Shown here: positions 1 through 8,221 of the stretch, one piece after another
How positions within the stretch are numbered: position 1 is the stretch's first letter
Layout: each line of letters starts with the position of its first letter
Assembly (NCBI GenBank): GCA_947175225.1
Contig: CAMWLX010000070.1
Span: forward strand, 1 to 11,827
Length of the DNA: 11,827 bases
DNA from: an uncultured Porphyromonadaceae bacterium
Lineage (GTDB): Bacteria > Bacteroidota > Bacteroidia > Bacteroidales > Muribaculaceae
Direction of reading: 5' to 3'
Made by a program: the position numbers and the translations under genes
The notes under the pieces: generated by a model
What the model saw: the letters and a program-made list of their open reading frames with translations, nothing else
The model's database searches: none
What the model was told of the DNA's origin: nothing

Positions 1-140
1 TTTGATGATGGAGTGTCCAAGTGAATAGAGAATGGACGTGAGGAGGAACGAGTGGAAGGGGGAGCGGAGAGAATAACGGCTAAGTAAAATATGACTACTG
101 TGGAGGTTTGGGGCTTGATTTTCTTTGGTACTTTGATCAT
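1..140 (-). CDS. Possible small protein, 5' part only (runs off left edge)
   Basis: An ATG at 138-140 opens a frame with no stop for 46 codons to the window edge. The product starts MIKVPKKIKPQTSTVVIF, followed by a hydrophobic stretch ending ILSAP and then a Ser/Arg/Pro-rich segment. The arrangement 'basic start, KPxTxVV, hydrophobic stretch, LSA' resembles short uncharacterised Bacteroidales proteins that begin like KKYIKPxTxVV; that comparison is from memory. It lies just beyond the operon terminator, in the same direction, with only about 36 bases between, and I see no clear promoter for it. A second minus-strand frame is also open here, so the open frame alone is weak evidence. It could be non-coding. 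Confidence 0.3.
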   Translation of the reverse strand, partial: MIKVPKKIKPQTSTVVIFYLAVILSAPPSTRSSSRPFSIHLDTPSS

Positions 141-175
141 TATACCGATGTATCGGCTTTGGAGCTGATAAATTT

Positions 176-211
176 AAAAGGAAGCAGCTGCACTGTGCAG
201 CTGCTTCCTTT
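176..211 (-). terminator. Rho-independent terminator of the fimbrial operon
   Basis: A perfect 16-bp inverted repeat (177-192 with 196-211, starting AAAGGAAGCAGCTGCA) has a 3-base loop. It begins 12 bases after the TAA stop of the tip gene. Read on the minus strand, the stem is followed by TTTTAAATTT, which supplies the U-rich tail. The stem is long and GC-containing, so it should work as an efficient terminator. It could also act, less well, on transcripts arriving from the left on the plus strand. Confidence 0.9.
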
Positions 212-223
212 GTTATCTTCACA

Positions 224-3200
224 TTACTCCTTTACCAACTTAATGGCACAGGCATCTTGCCAGTTGCTTGTTCCACTATTATCAAATGAATTAAAGTCAT
301 AATTGAAATAATTTATATCCCAACTCATTGTCGGACCCGGCTCAGTATTTCCTAAAAAACCGGTTGCATATCTTTGATCCAACCAATATATAGCTCCCGG
401 AGAAATTCTTAAATTACCTACTGCCGGTCGCCAACGATTACTAATCGTAGTTAGAGCAAAATTCACGTCAGAATAAATCAGCATACCACTTGCAGCATCA
501 GTGGCTCCATTGAATTTCCGTCTGCTATATCCATACTTACCAAGTGGGAAAACAACTTGATTAGCTTTTTCCTTATCATAGGCTATCACTGCTCTAACAC
601 CCTTGGCCGTTAGATCTTCACTCCAATATCCTGTTGCGGTATTATAATCCGTTTCTGTAGTAGTTGCATCATTTCCATAAATGACACCTAACGCGAATTC
701 ACAATTAAACTTCAATCCATTGAAATCATTTAAGGACGGAAGTTTATACCACTGTCCATTGATTCGGAATCTTCCCATAGTGCCAGGATCTTCATTTGAA
801 CCTTTTGTACTAATCGAAGTAAAAGCAGAGGTACTTCCGTCAGTGAGACTCATTCTTGTTGATCCGGGAGATTGAAATGGCCCAAGATTCGCTAATTCAT
901 TATTGACCGGAAGAATTCCTTGGGTAGAATTACCTCGACGGTACAAAGATCCGAGTATCAGTGGATCTGCAGTCTCAACTCCATCATATTCATTGTCAGT
1001 ACCATCGATCGAAGTTGCACTGTACAGAGTATAATTACTCCATTGAGTGCCATTGATCGTGGTAGTAGGTTCAGAACCTTGGCGTACAAATATCTTATGA
1101 GTACAGTTTTTATTGTGATATAAGACATTTACAATCGCACAGCCATCTCCTTTGATATTGATATCGAAATCCACTTTTGAGCCTGTTTTTCCAAAAATAA
1201 CCCCATTTTCTTCTCTTCCAAGCGTAGTAGCTGATGTAGACAACGATACATTTGATCCATACTCAACTTCAGCTGTCCACTCACCATCAGAAAAAAGTGG
1301 AGTATAATCAGCTTTCTGGTTACTGCTGTTTTTTGTCATGAGTTCTACATGAAATTTACTTTCACCATTTCCTCCTTTTCTCCAAATTGCTTTTGGATTG
1401 ACTATACGAGGCTCCTGAATTACCGTCACATACTCTGTCCTTGTTTCCGGATCCTTCTTATTGCCGTTCTCATCCACTCCCATATCGTAGGTACCGGTCA
1501 CTTCAAGAGTAGCCTTTCGTACATAGTATTCGTAGGGATTGTTTCCGGAAAAGCCTGCGCCTTCTATGATGGTTCTTGCTCTTGTCCACATAGGAACCAT
1601 AACTATCTTATTTGAGTTTTCTGTTCCATCTTCTAATTTGTTGACTTCCCAATTATTGACGGAAACAGAATTCGTATGAGGACCGTATGTCATCATTGCA
1701 GCGTCAAAAGTTGACTCTTGCTGAGAACCGAGATCACCGAACTTCTGTGTAAAATATGTCGCCATTTTATCTTGTCCCTCTTGTTGATCTTTAAAACTAT
1801 AATAATTAATAATTGAGCCGGATTGACTTTTGACGGGAACAGTAACAGGCAGATCTTCCGCCACGTTAAGAGCTAAGAACCCTAAATAAGGTGCGGCTGT
1901 ATTGACTTCCAAATCAATTCCAGGAACATGAGTAATCCGTCTATAGATTGGGGCAGTCGTACTATAGAAAGCGGGTGCCGTCCATTTAAAATCATAATTC
2001 TCGGTTCCTCCAGTTGCAAAATTCTGATTGGGTAGAAATTCATAAGTTTTAGGATCTGATGGTACCCAATTGTTCTCAATAATTTTGACATTGAGGTTCG
2101 TGCAATTATCCGAGACCCTCACGGGAAGATATGATTTCTGATGATACAGATAGGAAACATGGTATATGGGTGGAACCTCCAAAGTAGGTTCTGTGATATC
2201 ATAGTCTATATGCCAGTCTGGCTGGTTTGCCCAACCCTTGAAACCGAGAGTCAACTTGAAATGGTAATTCCTTTCAACATCGTAATTATACATTTTATCC
2301 TTGCCGAGCATAAAGCGGTATTTTATCGGACCTTGAGATGGATTTGCAGGGTTCAAAGAAATATAGTACGCCTCAACTTCTACGTATGTGCCGCTTTTCA
2401 CACGGTCTTTGTAGTCGTTGCCTTTTCCATCATCGTCGCGGACGTTTTCGCCGACTTGGTCTTTACCTGATCCATGCTGACGCTTGTCATAATCTGCCTT
2501 ATTGTCATCAGTGCTATGATCCCCCTGCATGTTCTCATAGAAAAACAATGCATCTTTGTCATTTGCAGAATGGTTAGAGCCCAAGAGAATCGGCTTCCCT
2601 TCAGGCGTGACGAGACCATTGTATAGTTCAAGGCCTTTCTGATTTTTATCATAGAGGTTCGCACTCGGTTTTCCTTCGTATGTGATTCGGGTATTGGGCT
2701 CATCTGGAGTATAGGTTGCATCAGGCTGATTGAATTCTCCAGTTCTTCTGTTGAGAAGTTCAGATTCAGACGGCTCATTTTTTTGTCCTAAATAGCATTC
2801 CGCTGCAATGTCATGTACGGTTACATTCTTGATGTATACCCATACACCCTGGTTAAGTCCGGAGGCATCGTATGCCACGGTCACTTTGGAAGCCAAACGT
2901 CGGAGCCAAGCACCGATCCGCACGTTCGGCTGATTGATCGTAATTACATTTGGTCCGAATCCCTTAGAAGAGGAAGGAGCCTTCTCATCAGCCGACATCT
3001 CCATAAAATAGCCGAACATCTGGTCATCATATCCTATATTATTGCTATTCCATCTTACTTTGAAAGACTTAAGGCCATCCACTGTCTTTGCCACTCCTTC
3101 CGGATCTCTTAATGCGTCCGCATATTCTCCGCGAATGTTGGCAGCAGCGTATATCTGATATCTTCCGTATGGGAGTTTGATATTCTTGAGAGTCGTCTTG

Positions 3201-3553
3201 AATGTCGGAAGTGTTAATTCTCCATTATTGTTCACATCCATACCTTCACCGTCGGATGGTGGATTATAATTAGGTATGCTATCAAGCTCAGACTTTTTAT
3301 ATTCCTTTATCTCAACGAGAGATCCATTTTCCTTATAAATGAATACAAAAAGATTCTCAATTCCATTAAGTGTGTTGCCCGGTGTCCTGGTAAGAGCCGG
3401 GGTATAATTCTTAAAGGAGATTTCTGCCGTCAGCATAGCATCTCCTTCTCCGGGCTCGTCATGACCGAACAGATAGCGGTCGTCGGCACACCCGTAAGCG
3501 AAGAGCAATGCAATGAGCATTGAGAATATACTATATAAAGTTTTTCTGTTCAT
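224..3553 (-). CDS. Large fimbrial tip/adhesin lipoprotein (DUF4906-like, C-terminal FISUMP/lectin-like module)
   Basis: This 1109-residue lipoprotein has a type II signal (MNRKTLYSIF..., lipidated Cys22). The start at 3553 is preferred; an in-frame ATG at 3577 would add eight residues before the basic signal. Residues about 40-250 are fimbrillin-like, with RLASKVTVAYDASGL near 219. Residues about 390-450 (YYISLNP, YRFMLGK, YDVERNYHFKLTLGFKG) resemble DUF4906 of Bacteroidales fimbrial tip proteins. A charged insert lies at 344-387. A segment with VTVIQEPRIVNPKAIWRKGG (709-728) leads to an Ig-like part ending IFVRQG. The C-terminal about 270 residues carry GQWYKLPS (933-940), NRWRPAVG (1039-1046) and a final DACAIKLVKE, as in FISUMP/C-type-lectin-like folds. 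It is the last gene of the operon and is much longer than a normal stalk subunit, which fits a tip adhesin. The ligand is unknown. Family names come from recognised motifs, not a search. Confidence 0.85.
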   Translation of the reverse strand: MNRKTLYSIFSMLIALLFAYGCADDRYLFGHDEPGEGDAMLTAEISFKNYTPALTRTPGNTLNGIENLFVFIYKENGSLVEIKEYKKSELDSIPNYNPPSDGEGMDVNNNGELTLPTFKTTLKNIKLPYGRYQIYAAANIRGEYADALRDPEGVAKTVDGLKSFKVRWNSNNIGYDDQMFGYFMEMSADEKAPSSSKGFGPNVITINQPNVRIGAWLRRLASKVTVAYDASGLNQGVWVYIKNVTVHDIAAECYLGQKNEPSESELLNRRTGEFNQPDATYTPDEPNTRITYEGKPSANLYDKNQKGLELYNGLVTPEGKPILLGSNHSANDKDALFFYENMQGDHSTDDNKADYDKRQHGSGKDQVGENVRDDDGKGNDYKDRVKSGTYVEVEAYYISLNPANPSQGPIKYRFMLGKDKMYNYDVERNYHFKLTLGFKGWANQPDWHIDYDITEPTLEVPPIYHVSYLYHQKSYLPVRVSDNCTNLNVKIIENNWVPSDPKTYEFLPNQNFATGGTENYDFKWTAPAFYSTTAPIYRRITHVPGIDLEVNTAAPYLGFLALNVAEDLPVTVPVKSQSGSIINYYSFKDQQEGQDKMATYFTQKFGDLGSQQESTFDAAMMTYGPHTNSVSVNNWEVNKLEDGTENSNKIVMVPMWTRARTIIEGAGFSGNNPYEYYVRKATLEVTGTYDMGVDENGNKKDPETRTEYVTVIQEPRIVNPKAIWRKGGNGESKFHVELMTKNSSNQKADYTPLFSDGEWTAEVEYGSNVSLSTSATTLGREENGVIFGKTGSKVDFDINIKGDGCAIVNVLYHNKNCTHKIFVRQGSEPTTTINGTQWSNYTLYSATSIDGTDNEYDGVETADPLILGSLYRRGNSTQGILPVNNELANLGPFQSPGSTRMSLTDGSTSAFTSISTKGSNEDPGTMGRFRINGQWYKLPSLNDFNGLKFNCEFALGVIYGNDATTTETDYNTATGYWSEDLTAKGVRAVIAYDKEKANQVVFPLGKYGYSRRKFNGATDAASGMLIYSDVNFALTTISNRWRPAVGNLRISPGAIYWLDQRYATGFLGNTEPGPTMSWDINYFNYDFNSFDNSGTSNWQDACAIKLVKE

Positions 3554-3578
3554 ATTTTTCAATCGTATAAAACACATG

Positions 3579-4898
3579 TTATTCTTCCGTTACCTCCGGA
3601 TCATACAATTCTCCAAATTCCGGTTCCAATTCAACGGAGTTGTATGGTGCTTCTATGGCCTCCAAAGTGATTTCTGCTTCTGCCCGTTCCACTGAAAGCG
3701 TATATATATGATTTCTGAGGATATAGTCTCCGAATTCAAATTTTTTGCCGTTGTATCCATACATAGGCACGACGAAATCCATAGTCTTATTTTCGAAATA
3801 TTCAATTGTGATCTTGAATCCGGGAATACCTGAACCAGTGCCTGTATTTCCAATCGTCTGCTCAGGTACGAAACCTACAAGGACAGCACCTGTTCTGTCA
3901 GCTGGCAAAATGCTTGTCAAGTCTAAGGGCATTTCGCCAAGACGATATGTGAAGGCACCCTCGGGAGAAAGTGGATTGTCCGACAAGATATTAGGTGTAT
4001 GCACCTGCTTGCCATTGATATACTTTGAGGCTTCATAGGGAAGCGGTAGTGCGCCATTCTGTGACCCTATAAACTCAGCTTTAATAATTTTAGGATACCC
4101 GTCTGCATTCTTATTCTGGATATTGTCAACTACCCTTACTTTTGCAAGTGCACGCAGAAGATCAATTTCTCCTAAAAATACACGATCTTCCGGACGACTA
4201 TAGTATAGAGCTGCTTGTGATGTTTGAAATATATTTGTTCCAAACATCGGGATATTCTTCTTGGTATTATTAAATAATCCTTCCACGTCTTCTCCCTCAT
4301 AGGAACCATTGTAGAGATTACTCATATCATAGTGCCATTCGTCTAACTGATGAATAACCTCACTAAATGTAGTGCCATCAATTTCATCCCATTTTTCTTG
4401 AGCATTGGTTTCTGACGAATTACAGTTCGCAACAATTAGGATTCTGAACGTTATTGTTTCGACTCCATTTGGATCAATTTGTTGCTCTGAGTCCTCACCA
4501 AAGATTATGTCATGAAGTTGAGAACGCAGAATCATCATAGATATTGTATAGTCACCAAGTGCCCCATCAATAATAATATCCTTATTTGATGAGGATGAAA
4601 TGTCTGTATTTTTTATAACAAGTCTTTCCCCGCCTTCAGCATCCGAAGAAAGTCTTGCAAATATGAAAAGTCCAAAATCACTGAAATCAATACCATCTTC
4701 CAGTTGTCGCAACTCGCTGTCTTCCTCAAGATGAAAGCTGTCATCGGTTCTCGTAAAAGGACTCGTTGTCATCAATTGAAAGCTAAGTTGTATAGCCTCA
4801 CCCTGCCTTTCAACCGGACAATCTTCAAACGGCTCGTTAATAAAAGAACAAGCAGATAGAAGTAAAGTCGTAAGTATGAGTACAATATATTGTTTCAT
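3579..4898 (-). CDS. Fimbrial accessory lipoprotein with anchor-like N-terminus and fimbrillin-like C-terminus
   Basis: This 439-residue lipoprotein has a short signal, MKQYIVLILTTLLLSAC, with lipidated Cys17. Cys17, nine residues, Cys27-Pro and then LSFQL repeat the pattern of the Mfa2-type anchor encoded just upstream. The C-terminal part looks like a fimbrillin: LLRALAKVRVVDNI in the middle and an RNHIY motif at 395-399, matching RNHSY in the major subunit. SPFTRT (46-51) puts an Arg where fimbrillin precursors are trimmed. It lies 29 bases after the anchor gene and 25 bases before the preferred start of the tip gene, so the three are surely co-transcribed. It most likely links stalk and tip, as the accessory proteins FimC-E and Mfa3-5 do in Porphyromonas; I cannot say which one it corresponds to. 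The last 20 residues are strongly acidic. Confidence 0.85.
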   Translation of the reverse strand: MKQYIVLILTTLLLSACSFINEPFEDCPVERQGEAIQLSFQLMTTSPFTRTDDSFHLEEDSELRQLEDGIDFSDFGLFIFARLSSDAEGGERLVIKNTDISSSSNKDIIIDGALGDYTISMMILRSQLHDIIFGEDSEQQIDPNGVETITFRILIVANCNSSETNAQEKWDEIDGTTFSEVIHQLDEWHYDMSNLYNGSYEGEDVEGLFNNTKKNIPMFGTNIFQTSQAALYYSRPEDRVFLGEIDLLRALAKVRVVDNIQNKNADGYPKIIKAEFIGSQNGALPLPYEASKYINGKQVHTPNILSDNPLSPEGAFTYRLGEMPLDLTSILPADRTGAVLVGFVPEQTIGNTGTGSGIPGFKITIEYFENKTMDFVVPMYGYNGKKFEFGDYILRNHIYTLSVERAEAEITLEAIEAPYNSVELEPEFGELYDPEVTEE

Positions 4899-4927
4899 AG
4901 GAATCTTTAAGAATCAGTGTATTTCTG

Positions 4928-5962
4928 TCAAAGTATATTCCCTTGAGGAGGTACCACAGCCCATCCGTTGATGTAAATACCTGCTGCAATATACCAGTTG
5001 CTGGCCGAATCAATGAAGAAAACCATGGAGTAATCATCTTGCAGATCAAGATATTCCTGATCTGGTATATTACCATAGTAGCCTCTGATTAGAAGCAAGT
5101 AGTCTACGAGTGGTATGCGAATGATGTCGCGGTTGTCCCAATTTCGATGCACTGTAAGTATTGCGTCGGAATCTTCCATAAGTCTACCGGTAGAAACTTC
5201 GAAAAGAAGGGATGCAATGGTTGTAATATCTCTTGTCTCCACTTCTTGAGTTTCCGGAGCAGTCACAACACCATATTTCGTATTCCAAGGTTCATATGTC
5301 ACAATGGGAGAAGGGAGAAGAGCGTTGTTCCATGCATATTCAGAATTGGCATCTGTGATAGTCACGGAGAAATCTCGGTTATCTATTTCCGTGCCGTCAA
5401 GATGTTGGAGCATAATGCGAATATCTTTAGTATCCTTCATCAAGGTTACGGTCACTTCCTTGATGTTTGAATTCAAAGGGTCTGCCTTGTATTCCACGTT
5501 TTCGAGAGTACCGTGATACAGACCTTGAAGACGAGTCTTAGATATATGCTTGTTATCTTCTTCAATAGTCCGCATCTTGACTTCAAGATCGGTTTTAGAA
5601 GTTGGAGTATAAGTGGCAAGATCGAAACTCTCATTACCGTCCAGACCACACCATGCAACGAAATCGTATATTCCTTCTCCCAGGGTAGTCTGAATATAGA
5701 AATCTTCTTCTTTGAGTTGCGGACCAGAGGCGCTCCCACTCCAAACCGGTAAACCTTGCTGGTCGAAAGCCCATACATTTATCGAATTCACCTCATATCC
5801 GAAAGCATCAGTTTCCTTAAGGTATGCGTATTTAAACTTCAGACGTAGTTCTTCGGGACACGGATCAAGATCCTCCGTGATGAGGGAACACCCCGGAAGC
5901 ATAATTGAAGCATACAATAAGCCTGCAAACACTGAAGTTTTCTTTAAAATTTTAATATGCAT
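4928..5962 (-). CDS. Mfa2/FimB-family fimbrial anchor lipoprotein
   Basis: This 344-residue lipoprotein has a signal ending MLPGC (Cys25) and the family hallmark C-x9-C-P (Cys25, Cys35) followed by LRLKFKYAY. Other matches to Mfa2/FimB anchors are INVWAFDQQGLPVW (61-74), GIYDFVAWCGL (97-107), a central LYHGTLENV, DQEYLDLQDDYSMVFF in the C-terminal domain and a final YINGWAVVP. In Porphyromonas this family caps the base of the fibre, tethers it to the outer membrane and limits its length. The position just downstream of the major fimbrillin is the usual one. The 124-base leader before it contains two hairpins, which may set anchor level against stalk level. I am confident of the family; the anchoring role here is inferred. 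Confidence 0.93.
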   Translation of the reverse strand: MHIKILKKTSVFAGLLYASIMLPGCSLITEDLDPCPEELRLKFKYAYLKETDAFGYEVNSINVWAFDQQGLPVWSGSASGPQLKEEDFYIQTTLGEGIYDFVAWCGLDGNESFDLATYTPTSKTDLEVKMRTIEEDNKHISKTRLQGLYHGTLENVEYKADPLNSNIKEVTVTLMKDTKDIRIMLQHLDGTEIDNRDFSVTITDANSEYAWNNALLPSPIVTYEPWNTKYGVVTAPETQEVETRDITTIASLLFEVSTGRLMEDSDAILTVHRNWDNRDIIRIPLVDYLLLIRGYYGNIPDQEYLDLQDDYSMVFFIDSASNWYIAAGIYINGWAVVPPQGNIL

Positions 5963-5988
5963 TGTTGTCGATTAAATTTCGTTTTCTG

Positions 5989-6048
5989 AGACCGAATATA
6001 AGCATTACGGTCTGCTTTGGTAGACTACGGGAGGTTCAGTTCCCGTAG
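5989..6048 (-). promoter_or_regulatory. Two hairpins in the spacer between the major fimbrillin and anchor genes
   Basis: The 124-base gap 5963-6086 holds two inverted repeats. The first in transcription order pairs 6041-6048 with 6025-6032 (8 bp, CTACGGGA/TCCCGTAG, 8-base loop). The second pairs 6008-6013 with 5989-5994 (6 bp, AGACCG/CGGTCT, 13-base loop). Neither is followed by a U-run, so a standard intrinsic terminator is unlikely. A hairpin here could protect the 3' end of the major-subunit message after processing, or attenuate transcription, giving more stalk protein than anchor. That role is inferred. Confidence 0.5.
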
Positions 6049-6086
6049 CCTTAAATTCATTATAGTAGTACGGATTTAAATAATTA

Positions 6087-8165
6087 TCAGAGTTCTACCT
6101 TTTGTGTTGGTACGATAGCCCACTTCAAAATTCTTACAGAGTATGCCATAAAGTAGTCTTCTGTAGTAGATGGCGGAACAATCGGGTTCCAATCATCACC
6201 AATACCTGAAGCAAGACCTTTTATTTCTTGAACTTCAAGAGCATAGCTATGATTACGCACCATACCGAAATCACCTACACGTACCTTGTTCCAGTTAATT
6301 TTAGCTTCATTCTTTTGCTCATTTCCAACACGATACCATCCAAGATGCTTAACAGGAATACTGAAATAAGCATGACCTGTGGTATAATAATACGATAGGC
6401 CAACTTGACGCATAAGTGTAAGATTAGCTTGTGTAAGACGTATCTCACTATTCTGAGGCGCGGCGTTATCAGCTACTATGGCTTTGTAGCCATTTGCAGT
6501 AAGAATATATATTCCGGCTGCAGACTCTGCATCTTTAAACTGCAAAGTGCGAGCGTTATTCTGGAGCTTAAGCTTTGTATCAGTATCACCATCATATGCA
6601 ATCTTAACATTATCTGTTATGGTATCTACGACAAGAGCTTCTTGCAATGCTGCTAAATCATTTGTGTTAGTAATAGTATAACGTTTATAGACGTCTTTAC
6701 CATTTTCAACAGTTTTCCTATAGAGGATAGTCTGCTGAGCGAAGAAACGCATAAGCATAGATTCTCCTCCTGCAACTTTACTTTCTAAAGAATTATCTAC
6801 ATTATCAAAATAAATGTAAGGATGGTCTTCCTCCTCTCCTTCGACAGGGCCAGCAAGATAAGTATAGAAGCTTGGATTACCGGCAATTTCGTTGCCCTCC
6901 ATAGTTAGACTATACTGTCCGACATAAATCACTGATGCAACAGCGGCATTCGGATTGGCTGAACGTAACGCTTTTGATCCGACAGTAGTCTCTTTGAAGT
7001 ATTGGGGATCTTTGTTAGAAGCTGCATATCCATACTTTTTTTCCAATAGTTCATTATAAGAAATATACTTTTGGTTAACTTCGATTTCACGAAGGTCAGA
7101 AGAAACCTCAGGATATTCATTTTGGAAATAAGCCGGGGACATTCCCCAATATGAACGGTAGAATGACGGATTGTTCCAATCCCATGCATTGTTTTCGTCC
7201 AATATAGTTGAGCCTTCTCCATATGACCACTTATTGTCAGCCCAGGTATTTGGATTGATTCGAAGATTAAGTGATGAATATGTATAATTGTCGTTGAGTA
7301 GCACTCCGTCCTCTGATTCCTGACGGAATGATTTGATAACATATTCTCTATTAGCTTCTGCGTTAACAGCCCAATACTGAGGAGTAAATTTTAGAGTTAT
7401 GCTTTTCGTAGTAGGTGTTCCATCGGCAGCATAGACGCGGGTTGCTGTCTTGTAGTCGGTAGGGTTAACAGCTGTAAATGAAAGTTTTGTAGCATAGCGC
7501 TCAACATAAATGTTTACTGTATTGCCAGTGCCGAGAGCAGCTTCGGCAGCCGCTTCGGTAGTGTAGAGGTAACCTTCAGGAATCTTAACAGCAACCTGAG
7601 GCTCGGAATTTTCATTTTCTTGAGGATAATATACCGAATTACTCATTGCAAAGTAAGTGTTTTCTCCGGCAGATGTTGTGACATCCTCACGGCTTACAGT
7701 CTGAATTCTACTTAATGGCTGATTAAGTGTTGACGGTGAGATGGGATTGATATAGCAAATCACTTGATCCGGTTTCTTTTCTCCTTTACGCACACTAACT
7801 GCTACTACAGACTTGTAAGATTTTTCCACATTGGGACCTTGAGCTACTTCATCTGCAGTAAGGGAACCTAACTCAATAGGAACAATATCTCCTACGACAT
7901 TCCCATCTTCATCGTAGAATACGAAGTAGGCGTTATTAACAGCGTTTTCATTTCCAGATGCAAAGTCGGTGTCATTTGCTTCAGGAGCACCGTTATCAGA
8001 ACTGCCACGAGTTCCTACAGGGTCACCACTAATACGCATACTTACGTATAGAGTCTGGTCAGCACCTGTAACCGAGCCTTCCTCCGGTTGACGCAGTTCG
8101 TCTGACTGACAGGCGGTGAAGAGCAGTCCAAGAGCTACTGCTCCAAAAAGATAAGATTTCTTCAT
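6087..8165 (-). CDS. Mfa1-family major fimbrial subunit (fimbrillin) precursor
   Basis: This 692-residue lipoprotein precursor starts MKKSYLFGAVALGLLFTAC (lipidated Cys19). LYVSMRISGDPVGTR (39-53) looks like the N-terminal beta-strand removed in this pilus type when a protease cuts after an Arg; Arg53 is the best candidate. Family features follow: YFVFYDEDGNVV (80-91), FAMSNSVYY (172-180), VERYATKLSF (221-230), YRSYWGMSPAYF (336-347), GMVRNHSYALEV (634-645), and a C-terminal strand RILKWAIVPTQKVEL that ends the protein. The last two match the Mfa1 C-terminal domain and its donor strand. It is somewhat longer than Porphyromonas Mfa1 (roughly 560 residues from memory), probably through loop insertions. 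It lies 56 bases after the OmpA-like gene. The start is fixed by the lipoprotein signal; the upstream sequence is A-rich without a strong Shine-Dalgarno, usual in Bacteroidales. It forms the fimbrial shaft. Confidence 0.93.
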   Translation of the reverse strand: MKKSYLFGAVALGLLFTACQSDELRQPEEGSVTGADQTLYVSMRISGDPVGTRGSSDNGAPEANDTDFASGNENAVNNAYFVFYDEDGNVVGDIVPIELGSLTADEVAQGPNVEKSYKSVVAVSVRKGEKKPDQVICYINPISPSTLNQPLSRIQTVSREDVTTSAGENTYFAMSNSVYYPQENENSEPQVAVKIPEGYLYTTEAAAEAALGTGNTVNIYVERYATKLSFTAVNPTDYKTATRVYAADGTPTTKSITLKFTPQYWAVNAEANREYVIKSFRQESEDGVLLNDNYTYSSLNLRINPNTWADNKWSYGEGSTILDENNAWDWNNPSFYRSYWGMSPAYFQNEYPEVSSDLREIEVNQKYISYNELLEKKYGYAASNKDPQYFKETTVGSKALRSANPNAAVASVIYVGQYSLTMEGNEIAGNPSFYTYLAGPVEGEEEDHPYIYFDNVDNSLESKVAGGESMLMRFFAQQTILYRKTVENGKDVYKRYTITNTNDLAALQEALVVDTITDNVKIAYDGDTDTKLKLQNNARTLQFKDAESAAGIYILTANGYKAIVADNAAPQNSEIRLTQANLTLMRQVGLSYYYTTGHAYFSIPVKHLGWYRVGNEQKNEAKINWNKVRVGDFGMVRNHSYALEVQEIKGLASGIGDDWNPIVPPSTTEDYFMAYSVRILKWAIVPTQKVEL

Positions 8166-8221
8166 AAAAAAATTGGGTATTTGTTTGATTGTTGTTTATA
8201 TAGTTCAGATTGTATATGCCT

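Noticed and set aside
2398..2778. A 126-codon minus-strand frame inside the tip gene
   Set aside because: It overlaps the tip gene in another frame, and its product is unlike any exported or conserved protein I recognise.
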